Shown here: positions 35,110 to 42,820 of the stretch, piece after piece
How positions within the stretch are numbered: position 1 is the first letter of the stretch
How the letters are laid out: every line of letters begins with the position of its first letter
Assembly (NCBI RefSeq): GCF_030145185.1
Contig: NZ_JAQYWB010000003.1
Coordinates: forward strand, 62,001 to 126,000
Direction: 5' to 3'
DNA from: Desulfoluna sp.
GTDB taxonomy: Bacteria > Desulfobacterota > Desulfobacteria > Desulfobacterales > Desulfolunaceae
DNA: 64,000 nt
The notes under the pieces: model-generated
The model's database searches: none
Told to the model about the DNA's origin: nothing
What the model saw: only the letters and a program-made list of their open reading frames with translations
Position numbers and translations under genes: made by a program

Positions 35110-36352
35110 AACCACACTCAAAAATGGTGTACGTATCGTATCGAGACGGATCGACCATGTTCGATCCGTCTCCATGGGTGTCTGGGTAGACGCAGGCGCC
35201 CGTGATGAGACCGTGATGGAAGGGGGACTTTCCCATTTCATTGAGCACATGCTCTTCAAGGGGACTCAGAAGCGTTCGGCCTACGATATCGCCAAGGCCT
35301 TTGACGCCATCGGTGGCCAGACCAACGCCTTTACCTCCATGGAGAACACCTGCTATCACGCTCGTGTGATGGACGAACATCTCGTGACCATGGCGGATCT
35401 GTTGAGTGATATCTTTTTGAACTCTACCTTTTCGGAAGAAGAGGTGGAGAGCGAAAGGCCTGTGATTCTTTCAGAGATCGGCATGGTGGAGGACAACCCC
35501 GAGGATCATATTCACACGCTGCTCGAAGAGTGTTTTTGGGGCGATCATGCCCTGGGACGATCGATTCTGGGCTCCCGTGAACAGATTATGGGATACGGCA
35601 GAGAGGATCTGGTGCGGTTTTTTTCTCACCTGTATCAGCCTGACCGGGTTCTGATCTCCTGTGCGGGACATGTCGATCACGATGAGATTCTCTCCCTGCT
35701 GGCTCCGGCCTTCGAAGGGATCAAGGCACGTGACGGTTTTCCGACGCGTGAGGTGCCCAAGCCTGTCTCCGGCGTGAATGTTCTCTCCCGGGATATCGAG
35801 CAGACCCATGTCAGCCTTGCCTGGCCGGGTCTTCCCGTGACCGACGAGACGCGGTTTGCCTCTTCTTTGATGAATACCATCCTGGGTGGGAACATGAGTT
35901 CCCGTCTTTTCCAGGAGATCAGAGAGAAGAGAGGCCTCGCCTATAACGTCTATTCATTTAACGCATCCTACGTGGACAGCGGCATGGTCGGCGTTTACGC
36001 CGGGGTGATGCCCGATAAGCTGACGGAATGCCTGGACGTGGTAAAAAGCGAGTTGGCTCGTATCTGTGAGCATGGGGTGGATGAAGAGACCCTTGAGGAG
36101 GCTAAGGCCTTCACCAAAGGGAACATTCTCCTGGCCTCTGAGAGTGTGGACAGCCAAATGGCCCGCCTCGCTTCCAGTGAGTTTCATTTCGGTGGACAGA
36201 TTCCCATGGCCGAGGTGGTGGAAAAGATCGAGTCCGTTACCACGGAAGAGGTCCGAAAGATCGCCGAGTTCTCCTTTGTTCAAGAGCCGGCCATCGCCGT
36301 TCTCGGACCCTCACCGTCAGAAGAGAAGATTCGAAAGGTCTTCGGACTCTGA
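35090..36352 (+). CDS. M16-family zinc peptidase
   Basis: A 420-residue processing-peptidase-like metalloprotease. The inverted zinc motif [11 protein letters not shown] (HxxEH, about 44-54) and downstream Glu-rich segment [15 protein letters not shown] supply the expected ligands. The C-terminal half contains the R-Y-like segment [17 protein letters not shown]. It resembles the PqqL/YmxG type encoded next to pnp in many bacteria. ATG 35090 lies inside the 3' end of pnp, preceded by GAGGGGG; the longer frame from 35006 reads the pnp tail in another frame. A terminator follows. Confidence 0.92.
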   Translation: MTGAVDKTTLKNGVRIVSRRIDHVRSVSMGVWVDAGARDETVMEGGLSHFIEHMLFKGTQKRSAYDIAKAFDAIGGQTNAFTSMENTCYHARVMDEHLVTMADLLSDIFLNSTFSEEEVESERPVILSEIGMVEDNPEDHIHTLLEECFWGDHALGRSILGSREQIMGYGREDLVRFFSHLYQPDRVLISCAGHVDHDEILSLLAPAFEGIKARDGFPTREVPKPVSGVNVLSRDIEQTHVSLAWPGLPVTDETRFASSLMNTILGGNMSSRLFQEIREKRGLAYNVYSFNASYVDSGMVGVYAGVMPDKLTECLDVVKSELARICEHGVDEETLEEAKAFTKGNILLASESVDSQMARLASSEFHFGGQIPMAEVVEKIESVTTEEVRKIAEFSFVQEPAIAVLGPSPSEEKIRKVFGL

Positions 36353-36391
36353 TGGCCGGTCGGCAGTCGCCGCTTGAGACCGATAGATTTT

Positions 36392-36431
36392 AAAAAAAAA
36401 GGTACCTCCTTAATGGGGGGTACCTTTTTTT
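36392..36431 (+). terminator. Terminator of the rpsO-pnp-M16 operon
   Basis: GGTACC...GGTACC with three further pairs (9 bp in total, one G-T) is flanked by a nine-A run and a seven-T run, so the stem may extend to about 16 pairs. It lies about 40 bases after the peptidase stop. Confidence 0.93.
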
Positions 36432-36470
36432 GTCTCTGCCTGTTACGGTAATTTTTTTGAGAACAGTCAA

Positions 36471-36510
36471 CCTGATTTCAAGGTGGCACACCTTGCCATC
36501 GAAGCCTTTT
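36471..36510 (+). repeat. Dispersed palindromic repeat, copy before dut
   Basis: TTTCAAGGTGGCACACCTT then a diverged GCCATCGAAGCC and TTTTTT. It lies 32 bases before the dut start. Confidence 0.7.
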
Positions 36511-36541
36511 TTATCCACATGATGCAATCCTGGAGTCAACA

Positions 36542-37000
36542 ATGACCGACAAACCCCGGGTGGCCTTTAAGCGCCTTGATCCACAGAAAAACTGCGATGT
36601 CCCTCTGCCTTGCTACATGACCGAGGAGGCCGCCGGCATGGATATCCATGCCGCAAATGACGCGCCCATTACCCTCGCTCCCGGTGCCGTGGCCCTGGTC
36701 CCCACCGGCTTTTCCATGGCCCTGCCCAAAGGCTTTGAGGGCCAGATTCGTCCCCGAAGCGGCCTGGCCGTGAAACACGGCATCGGCATTATCAACGCCC
36801 CCGGCACCATCGACAGCGACTACCGGGGCGAAGTGAAGGTGGCCCTCATCAACTTCGGCGCCTCCCCCTTTACCGTCAATCGAAACGAACGCATTGCCCA
36901 GATGATCATCACCCGCGTCTGGCAAGCCGAAATCACCGTGGTGGAGGCTCTTGATTCCACGCAGCGCGGTGACGGCGGCTTCGGCCACACCGGGGTGTAA
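36542..37000 (+). CDS. dut: dUTP diphosphatase
   Basis: Trimeric dUTPase that hydrolyses dUTP to dUMP, keeping uracil out of DNA; 152 residues. All five family motifs are present: AGMDIHA (about 31-37), PRSGLAVK (about 69-76), [13 protein letters not shown] (about 88-100), ERIAQMI (about 119-125) and the Gly-rich C-terminal [10 protein letters not shown]. It stands alone between copies of the dispersed repeat on both sides. Confidence 0.97.
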   Translation: MTDKPRVAFKRLDPQKNCDVPLPCYMTEEAAGMDIHAANDAPITLAPGAVALVPTGFSMALPKGFEGQIRPRSGLAVKHGIGIINAPGTIDSDYRGEVKVALINFGASPFTVNRNERIAQMIITRVWQAEITVVEALDSTQRGDGGFGHTGV

Positions 37001-37302
37001 AGGTTCGCAAATGCTCCGTCCCTTCGTTCCTCAGGTCTGTCACATGTGCTGACGGGCGGCACCCGTACCTCGGTGTGGGTGACTCCAGCTTCATGGGTCC
37101 TATCCATTTTGGTGAGTGCCCGAGCATGCTGCACCATGTTACACGAAACCCGAATGCGGACGCATTTCAGTCCAACGTACCGAGAGCCAACGCGCATTCG
37201 CAAACCCGCTTTCAACGTGGCACACCTTGCCGCCGGAGGCTTGTTTTTTCCGATTTTTAACCATAGAAGGCAATGCCCTTTATCTATTTGGAATGATTTT
37301 TT
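37001..37302. other. 300-base spacer between dut and the MBL gene
   Basis: No gene is supported. It holds one copy of the dispersed palindromic repeat near its right end and otherwise nothing recognised. Confidence 0.5.
37206..37240 (+). repeat. Dispersed palindromic repeat, copy at 37.2 kb
   Basis: CGCTTTCAACGTGGCACACCTT followed by GCCGCCGGAGGC and TTGTTTTTT, 62 bases before the MBL hydrolase gene. Confidence 0.75.
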
Positions 37303-38103
37303 ATGACTGAGATTATTGAATCGGAAAATTGTTTTTGTCAGCTGGCCAGCGGGAGCAAAGGGAACGCTCTGTATGTGAAGGGAGGGGAGACGGCGGTGCT
37401 TTTTGACTGCGGGCTTTCCGGGCGAGAGCTTGAGCGGCGGATGGCGGAGCGGGGCCTTGATCCGACCACCCTTTCGGCGGTGGTGATCTCCCATGAGCAC
37501 ACCGATCATGTGGGCGGGGCCGGGGTGGTGTGCCGGCGGTTCGGGATTCCTCTGTTTATTACCGATGCGACCCGTACGGGCTCCACGAAAAAGCTGGGCA
37601 AGACCAAGTCCATGGATATTCAGACGATGGAATGCGGGCGTCGGTTTTCTGTGGGCGATCTTGAGATTCATCCCTTTTCTATCTCCCACGACGCGGCCGA
37701 TGCCTCGGGGTTTCGGGTCACCACCCCCGGGGGTTCGGTGCTTGGAATCGCCACGGATCTCGGTGTGGCCGGGCACCTGGTGAAAGAGCATCTGTCCGGG
37801 TGTGATGCGCTGGTCCTGGAGTCCAACCACGACCCGGTGCGACTCTATGCCAACCCCCATTACCCCTGGCCTCTCAAGCAGCGCGTGAGAAGTCGGGTCG
37901 GCCATCTCTCCAACGAAGAGGCGGCCACGCTCTTAGACGCCCTGGACCGGCATCGGCTCTCTCACCTGGTTCTGGCCCACTTGAGCGAAGAGAACAACAC
38001 GCCCGAACTCGCCCTTGAGGCGGCCTACCGCGTTTTAAACGGCAGCAACACCTCCATTACGGTGGCCATGCAGCACCGCCCCATTCCTGTGCTCTCTTTT
38101 TAG
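37303..38103 (+). CDS. MBL-fold metal-dependent hydrolase (YycJ-like)
   Basis: A 266-residue metallo-beta-lactamase-fold protein. The metal motif is HEHTDH (about 66-71); other ligands are in SISHDAADASG (about 128), IATDLG (about 147) and ESNHD (about 168). It resembles the YycJ/WalJ type, which is linked to DNA or RNA processing in other bacteria, by its length and the pattern LASGSKGNALYV...LFDCGLSGRELERRM at the N-terminus. The substrate cannot be told from sequence. It is the last gene before the decayed repeat region. Confidence 0.88.
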   Translation: MTEIIESENCFCQLASGSKGNALYVKGGETAVLFDCGLSGRELERRMAERGLDPTTLSAVVISHEHTDHVGGAGVVCRRFGIPLFITDATRTGSTKKLGKTKSMDIQTMECGRRFSVGDLEIHPFSISHDAADASGFRVTTPGGSVLGIATDLGVAGHLVKEHLSGCDALVLESNHDPVRLYANPHYPWPLKQRVRSRVGHLSNEEAATLLDALDRHRLSHLVLAHLSEENNTPELALEAAYRVLNGSNTSITVAMQHRPIPVLSF

Positions 38104-38140
38104 GAGGCCCTCCTCGGGGTGCCTTCGGCTCAAAAAAAAT

Positions 38141-38176
38141 GCCTCCGGCGGCAAGGTGAGCCACCTTGAAAGCGGG
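38141..38176 (-). repeat. Dispersed palindromic repeat, reverse copy at 38.1 kb
   Basis: Reads GCCTCCGGCGGC then AAGGTGAGCCACCTTGAAAGC. On the minus strand it is followed by ATTTTTTTTG. It lies 37 bases after the MBL gene stop. Confidence 0.75.
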
Positions 38177-38623
38177 TTACCGCTGGGTTTGCCTCTCGTT
38201 CATCGAGTCAAATCCCAGCGGTAGTTTATCCATCCATTGTCTCGTTATTTATTTGCGCCAGCCGTAACCCTTCAACTTCATCCTGGCTCTGCCTGGTCTC
38301 TTTTTTAAAAAAGTTTCGCAAAAACGTTTCAGCCCATGTCACATCGACACGGTGACCAAAGGTCAGACCCTTTATACGGTTTCCTTCTTCATCGCCCCTG
38401 CCGTATCGGTGTGTGGCGATTGGGTTGCGTGGGCTGAAGAGTGACCGCCAGCCTTACGTTCCCCTCGCTTCATACTCCCCCCCCCCCATGGGTTCCGCCT
38501 TTTTTAAGATGAATCTCTGTTCGGCGAAAAGGTGTCTAAAAGCCAGTACGCAAAAAAAACGATCATTTCAAATTATTGGCGCGTTCTATAGATGACCTGT
38601 GAGAGGTTTTTGTCAATTTTCTT

Positions 38624-38643
38624 ATAAACGAGCGATCGTTTAT
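38624..38643. promoter_or_regulatory. TetR-operator-like palindrome, Y copy 1
   Basis: ATAAACGA-gcga-TCGTTTAT, perfect 8-bp arms with a 4-base spacer. Same pattern as the site upstream of tetR at 40657-40678. Confidence 0.5.
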
Positions 38644-38725
38644 GGGCGATTGTGCAGAAAATAGCGGGCTCAACAGGGGAGGGCGAGGGCTCGACCGAGA
38701 AAATGGTACAATCGTTCCGTCTTTT

Positions 38726-39081
38726 GTAACTATTCAGCTATCCATTTTGTCTTTATCGCCCAGGTCTGACAGCACCCTACGCTTTTCGTCTTTCCCGCGC
38801 AGGCGGGAATCCATGTATGAAAATCCGTATCGTCCTCATTTTTACAATGAAGTACCGGGTGGATGCGCCGTGCGCACCGTCAGGCGTATCGTAAACCGGA
38901 AACACCGCATGTTGAACTAAGACTCGTGGTCATCGTGAACTTGCGAGGCCGATGGTCCTCTCTACGGTAGAAGGTGCGGGAGCCGCACCCTACGCGGTGA
39001 TGAAAAGACGTGGTGTATTGGCACTTGAATCTCTCTGTCATTTGCCTCGAACGACCTGGCGAAGGCAAGCTGAATAGTTAC
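38726..39081. mobile_element. MITE-like element, copy 2 (356 bp)
   Basis: Has the same ends as the element at 1612-1978 (GTAACTATTCAGC 38726-38738, GCTGAATAGTTAC 39069-39081) and a nearly identical interior. It is flanked by CGTCTTTT on both sides (38718-38725 and 39082-39089). The uninterrupted site ATCGTTCCGTCTTTTTTAAG occurs at 39866-39885, which directly shows that the 8 bases were duplicated on insertion. No coding capacity. Confidence 0.9.
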
Positions 39082-39208
39082 CGTCTTTTTTAAGATGAAT
39101 CACTGTTCGGCGAAAAGAGGTCTAAAAGTCGGTGGGCAAAAAAAGATATTAGTTCAGTGGATTGACGGTTTTTTGGATGTCTCGTGATCGGTTTCTGTCA
39201 ATTTTTCT

Positions 39209-39228
39209 ATAAATGAACAATCGTTTAT
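39209..39228. promoter_or_regulatory. TetR-operator-like palindrome, Y copy 2
   Basis: ATAAATGA-acaa-TCGTTTAT, one mismatch between arms. Located in the middle decayed copy. Confidence 0.45.
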
Positions 39229-39374
39229 GGGCAATTGGTCATAAAAATAGAGGGCGCAACAGGGGAGGGATGCCAGTCGATTCAGGAGACGGTCACCGCA
39301 GCGGGCAAGATGCAGGCCGCACGGGAAGGGCGAGGGCGGGACCGAGAAAACGGTACAGAGCGTGATGCCCTTTT

Positions 39375-39409
39375 GTCTCCGGCGGCAAGGTGAGCCATCT
39401 TCAAAGCGT
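39375..39409 (-). repeat. Dispersed palindromic repeat, reverse copy at 39.4 kb
   Basis: CTCCGGCGGC then AAGGTGAGCCATCTTCAAAGC. It opens the second X block. Confidence 0.65.
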
Positions 39410-39535
39410 GTGACCGCTGGGGTTTGATATTCATCCATTGTCTCATTACTTATTTACGCCAGCCGTAACCCTTCAGCTTCATTCTGTCTTTGCCTGGTCT
39501 CTTTTTTAAAAAAGTTTCGCAACAACGTTTCAGCC

Positions 39536-39815
39536 CGTAGGGTGCGGCTCCCGCACCGTTAACGTCACGCAAACCACTGGCCCCGTCTCAACACGTATCA
39601 CAGAATTCGGCGTTGCAGGTTTATCGGACGTTAAGCGGCGCGTACGGTGACATGGTTTCCTTCTTCATCGACCCTGCCGTATCGGTGTGTGGCGATTGGG
39701 TGGCATGGGCTGAAGAGTGACCGCCAGCCTTACGTTCCCCCCGCGTCATAACCCCCATGGGTTCCCGCCTTCGCGGGAAAGACGAAGACAGCGCGGGAAA
39801 GACGAAGACAGGGCG
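39536..39815. repeat. Small hairpin and tandem repeats
   Basis: A GGTGCGG-ctc-CCGCACC-type hairpin at about 39541-39560 is also found inside both long MITEs. A 20-base unit containing GCGGGAAAGACGAAGACAG is tandemly duplicated at about 39775-39814. Confidence 0.5.
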
Positions 39816-39998
39816 GAGTGATGGCTCCGGTCGCGCTGTTTGACCGTTCGGCTCTTGCCCCCTTATCGTTCCGTCTTTTTTAAGATGAATAAGTGTTCGG
39901 CGAAAAGAAGTCTAAAAGTCGGTGGGCGAAAAAAGACATTAGTTCAGTGGATTGACGGTTTTTTGGATGTCTTGTGGTCGGGTTCTGTCAATTTTTTT

Positions 39999-40018
39999 AT
40001 AAATGAACAATCATTTAT
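39999..40018. promoter_or_regulatory. TetR-operator-like palindrome, Y copy 3
   Basis: ATAAATGA-acaa-TCATTTAT, perfect 8-bp arms, 54 bases beyond the tetR stop codon. Confidence 0.5.
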
Positions 40019-40071
40019 GGGCGATTGATCAAAAAAATGGAGGGCACAACAGGGGAGGAATGCTTGTGGGT

Positions 40072-40647
40072 TCAGGAGATGGCTACCGCGTCCCAGGCAC
40101 ATGAGAAGGCCGCTTCGAGGCCCTCATCGTCCATGGCGGTGCCTTCTTTCACATGCTGCTTTGCCAGCTGGGTGAGGGGATGGAAGGCGAAGGCCAGGAG
40201 AAGGTCCAGGGAGACCGGTTTGAGAACCCCCGCATCCTGCCCGCGTTCGATGAGGTGGGTGAAGGGGGCAAAGAAGCCCTCTGCATCCTCTTTTTCGACG
40301 GCATCCACGATGGGGGCGTTGCAGAACTGCTCGGCGAACACGAAATGGTCCGGGTAGGCGAGGTAATAGGCGTAGAGGTTTTCCCACATCAGGCGAAAGG
40401 CGTCCCGGATCTCCAGGTCGTCATCGAGGCTGTCAAGAATCGCACGGCTCATTTCCCGTTTGACCTCCACATAAAGAGTGATCAGGAGGTGGTCCTTGTT
40501 CTCGAAGTAGATGTAGATGGTGGCTGGCGAGACGCCGGCTTCCCGAGCGATTTTGGACATGGAGGTGTGGGCCAGGCCATAGGTGTTGATCAGCACCATG
40601 GCGCTGTTGAGGATTGCTTCTCGTTTGCTCTCGTCTTTGGGTCTCAT
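40072..40647 (-). CDS. TetR-family transcriptional regulator (locus 1)
   Basis: A 191-residue repressor-type protein. The N-terminal HTH spans about residues 8-55: REAILNSAMVLINTYGLAHTSMSKIAREAGVSPATIYIYFENKDHLL, closely fitting TetR_N. The C-terminal ligand domain is unassigned. An operator-like palindrome (ATTAAACGA-tcat-TCATTTAAT, 40657-40678) lies directly upstream, so autoregulation is likely. The TGAATGA/TCATTCA-like half sites recall those of fatty-acid-degradation TetR regulators; that is a hint, not proof. It lies 22 bases downstream of the HD-GYP gene but probably has its own promoter. Confidence 0.9.
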   Translation of the reverse strand: MRPKDESKREAILNSAMVLINTYGLAHTSMSKIAREAGVSPATIYIYFENKDHLLITLYVEVKREMSRAILDSLDDDLEIRDAFRLMWENLYAYYLAYPDHFVFAEQFCNAPIVDAVEKEDAEGFFAPFTHLIERGQDAGVLKPVSLDLLLAFAFHPLTQLAKQHVKEGTAMDDEGLEAAFSCAWDAVAIS

Positions 40648-40656
40648 GGATATTTA

Positions 40657-40678
40657 ATTAAACGATCATTCATTTAAT
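40657..40678. promoter_or_regulatory. Operator-like palindrome upstream of tetR
   Basis: ATTAAACGA (40657-40665) and TCATTTAAT (40670-40678) around TCAT, 9-bp arms with one mismatch, 10 bases from the tetR start codon. The same motif recurs at 38624, 39209 and 39999. Confidence 0.6.
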
Positions 40679-41725
40679 GTCAAGGCTCGAAGGGGTAATG
40701 GCGGGTGTGGAATGATCCGCGAGTCGTTCTTTGATGGCAACAATGGCGTCTAAAACACTTATAAAACAGGGTATTAGATCCGGCGCAAAGAGTTTGCCCG
40801 ATTCATTCTGCATGTACTCCAGTGCCTTGGGGATGGACCATGCCTCTTTGTAGGGCCGCTTGGATGTCAGGGCGTCAAAGACATCAGCCACGGCCACGAT
40901 GCGGCCTTCGATGGGAATCTCTTCGCCTTTTAAGTGTCGGGGATAGCCACTGCCGTCCCAGCGCTCGTGATGACTGAGGGCAATGGATTTCGCCATCAGA
41001 AGAAGGGGGGAGGGGTTGTCTCCGATAATTTCAGCTCCGATTTTGGGATGGCGTTTCATGATCTGCCACTCTTCGGTGTTCAGGGAGGTTGTTTTCTGGA
41101 GGATGTTGTCCGGGATGCCGATTTTTCCGATATCATGCATGGGGGCAGCATTGTAAATACGATCCACCTCCACCTCGGGGAGGTCGATGGCTTCACCCAG
41201 GATGCGGGTGTAGTGGCTCATGCGCAGAATGTGGAGACCGGTCTCATCGTCTTTATACTCCGAGGCCCTTCCCAGCCGCTGGATGATCTCCAGGCGGGTG
41301 TTGTTGAGTTCAATGGTGCGTGCTTTCACTTTGGCGTCCAGGACCCTGTTCTGGTTATACAGGGCCAGGTGAGTGACGATGCGTGCCTTGAGAATGGCTG
41401 GGCTGATGGGCTTGGTGATGTAATCCGATGCTCCGATTTCGAGCCCGGTTTTTTCATCTTCCATCTCTGCCATGGCGGTGACGAAAATAACGGGAATGTT
41501 GCGGGTGCGAGGATCCTTTTTTAGAGCTCGGCAGGTTTGGTAGCCATTCATCTCGGGCATCATCACATCCAGAAGAATGAGATCGGGAAGTTGGCTTGCG
41601 GCCAGGGTCAGAGCCTTGAATCCGTTTTCGGCGAAAATCAGGTTGTAATGGGCTTTGAGGATGTGTTTGATGACCTCTCGATTGATGGGCTCATCATCTA
41701 CGGTTAAAATGGTCCATTTGTCCAC
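40670..41725 (-). CDS. Response regulator with HD-GYP domain (protein 2)
   Basis: Cytoplasmic REC-HD-GYP protein of 351 residues, expected to hydrolyse cyclic di-GMP when phosphorylated. The REC domain (about 3-120) has VDDEP, phosphoacceptor LDVMMPEMNGYQ and DYITKPI. A coiled linker follows. The HD-GYP domain (about 150-340) has AAPMHDIGKIGIPD and LSHHERWDGSGYPRHL, with all signature residues. The GTG at 41725 is used as start because CAGGAG lies about 8 bases upstream and the extension to 41800 is not conserved. It follows its paralog by 75 bases. Confidence 0.93.
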   Translation of the reverse strand: MDKWTILTVDDEPINREVIKHILKAHYNLIFAENGFKALTLAASQLPDLILLDVMMPEMNGYQTCRALKKDPRTRNIPVIFVTAMAEMEDEKTGLEIGASDYITKPISPAILKARIVTHLALYNQNRVLDAKVKARTIELNNTRLEIIQRLGRASEYKDDETGLHILRMSHYTRILGEAIDLPEVEVDRIYNAAPMHDIGKIGIPDNILQKTTSLNTEEWQIMKRHPKIGAEIIGDNPSPLLLMAKSIALSHHERWDGSGYPRHLKGEEIPIEGRIVAVADVFDALTSKRPYKEAWSIPKALEYMQNESGKLFAPDLIPCFISVLDAIVAIKERLADHSTPAITPSSLDIK

Positions 41726-41800
41726 GTCGGGTCTCCTGCTTGAGGGGGCGGTTTCCAGTAAGCGACTGGGTTGTTCTGACAGGCACAGGTGGGGGCGCAA

Positions 41801-42820
41801 TTATTCTGCATCGCCCCACTTGGTCAGAACCCACTGGAGATGTTTCTTAATTTTCAGGAAGGCCGTCACCAGCGTGGGGTCAAAGTGGGCTCCGGCCTCT
41901 TCTGCGATGTGTTTCAGGGCCTTCTCTATAGGCCAGGCTTCCTTGTATGGGCGTTTGCTGGTGAGGGCATCGAACACATCTGCCAGGGCGACGATGCGTC
42001 CTTCGTAGGGGATCTTTTCGCCGGCCAGCCCCTCGGGGTAGCCGGTGCCGTTCCATTTTTCATGGTGGGTCAGGGCGATGATCCGGGCGTGTTTCAGTAG
42101 CTCCGAGTAGTCCTCACCGATGATCTCAGCTCCGATCTGGGGATGGCGTTTCATGGTGGCCCATTCCTCCGCGTTCAGGGGGCCTTTTTTTTGGAGAATG
42201 GAGTCAGGAATGCCAATTTTTCCGACATCGTGCATGGGTGCCGCGTTGAAGAGGCGGGCCGCCTCTTTTTGAGAGATTCCAGCCGAGAGGGCGGTCATAC
42301 GAGCGTAGTGACTCATTCGGATGATGTGGGCACCGGTTTCGTCATCTTTATACTCCGAGGCCCGACCCAGGCGTTGAATGACTTTCAGGCGGCTGGTCTG
42401 CAGTTCATGGGTGCGCCTGTCCACGGCCTTTTCGAGCTCTCGGTTCTGGTTGTAAAGGGCCAGGTGGGTGGCGACCCGTGCCTTTAAAATCGGTGGGCTG
42501 ATGGGCTTGGTGATGTAGTCCACGGCACCGAGTTGAAACCCCTTCTTTTCATCATCCACGTGGCCCATGGCGGTGACAAAAATGATGGGTATCCGTCGGG
42601 TTCTTGGGTCTTCCTTCAAGGCTCTGCAAAGCTCGTATCCATCGAGTCCGGGCATCATCACGTCCAGAAGCAGAAGATCCGGCACGTGTTTGAATGCGGC
42701 CTGAAGTCCTTCCTCGCCGTTGGTGGCGAAGGCGAGGTCATAGTGCTCCTTCAAGATGACCCGGATGATCTGAAGATTGGTGGGTTCGTCATCCACGGCG
42801 AGTATTTTATGCCTCTCCAT
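41801..42820 (-). CDS. Response regulator with HD-GYP domain (protein 1)
   Basis: A 339-residue REC-HD-GYP protein, paralogous to the next gene downstream. The REC domain has VDDEPTNLQII, phosphoacceptor LDVMMPGLDGYE and DYITKPI (about 5-115). The HD-GYP domain has AAPMHDVGKIGIPD and LTHHEKWNGTGYPEGL, so c-di-GMP phosphodiesterase activity is expected. Its start overlaps the end of the histidine kinase gene by 14 bases, strong evidence that it is controlled by that kinase and co-translated with it. Confidence 0.94.
   Translation of the reverse strand: MERHKILAVDDEPTNLQIIRVILKEHYDLAFATNGEEGLQAAFKHVPDLLLLDVMMPGLDGYELCRALKEDPRTRRIPIIFVTAMGHVDDEKKGFQLGAVDYITKPISPPILKARVATHLALYNQNRELEKAVDRRTHELQTSRLKVIQRLGRASEYKDDETGAHIIRMSHYARMTALSAGISQKEAARLFNAAPMHDVGKIGIPDSILQKKGPLNAEEWATMKRHPQIGAEIIGEDYSELLKHARIIALTHHEKWNGTGYPEGLAGEKIPYEGRIVALADVFDALTSKRPYKEAWPIEKALKHIAEEAGAHFDPTLVTAFLKIKKHLQWVLTKWGDAE

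Larger units (their letters stand above)
38104..40071. other. 2-kb decayed, internally repeated region before tetR
   Basis: No gene is supported. Two block types recur. Block X (38141-38490, again 39371-39760) begins with a reverse copy of the dispersed repeat and ends with GTATCGGTGTGTGGCGATTGG and GACCGCCAGCCTTACGTTCC. Block Y (38484-38660, 39082-39290, 39866-40075) begins CCGTCTTTTTTAAGATGAAT and contains an operator-like palindrome. The last Y copy runs into the 3' end of the intact tetR gene, and the middle copy ends in a relic that still resembles that 3' end. A MITE sits in front of the middle Y copy. The pattern suggests tandem duplication of a tetR locus and decay. Confidence 0.65.

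Noticed and set aside
39154-39438. 94-residue minus-strand frame in the decayed region
   Set aside because: It crosses the operator-like palindrome and two repeat blocks. Only a few codons near the middle resemble the tetR 3' end, so it is not an intact gene.
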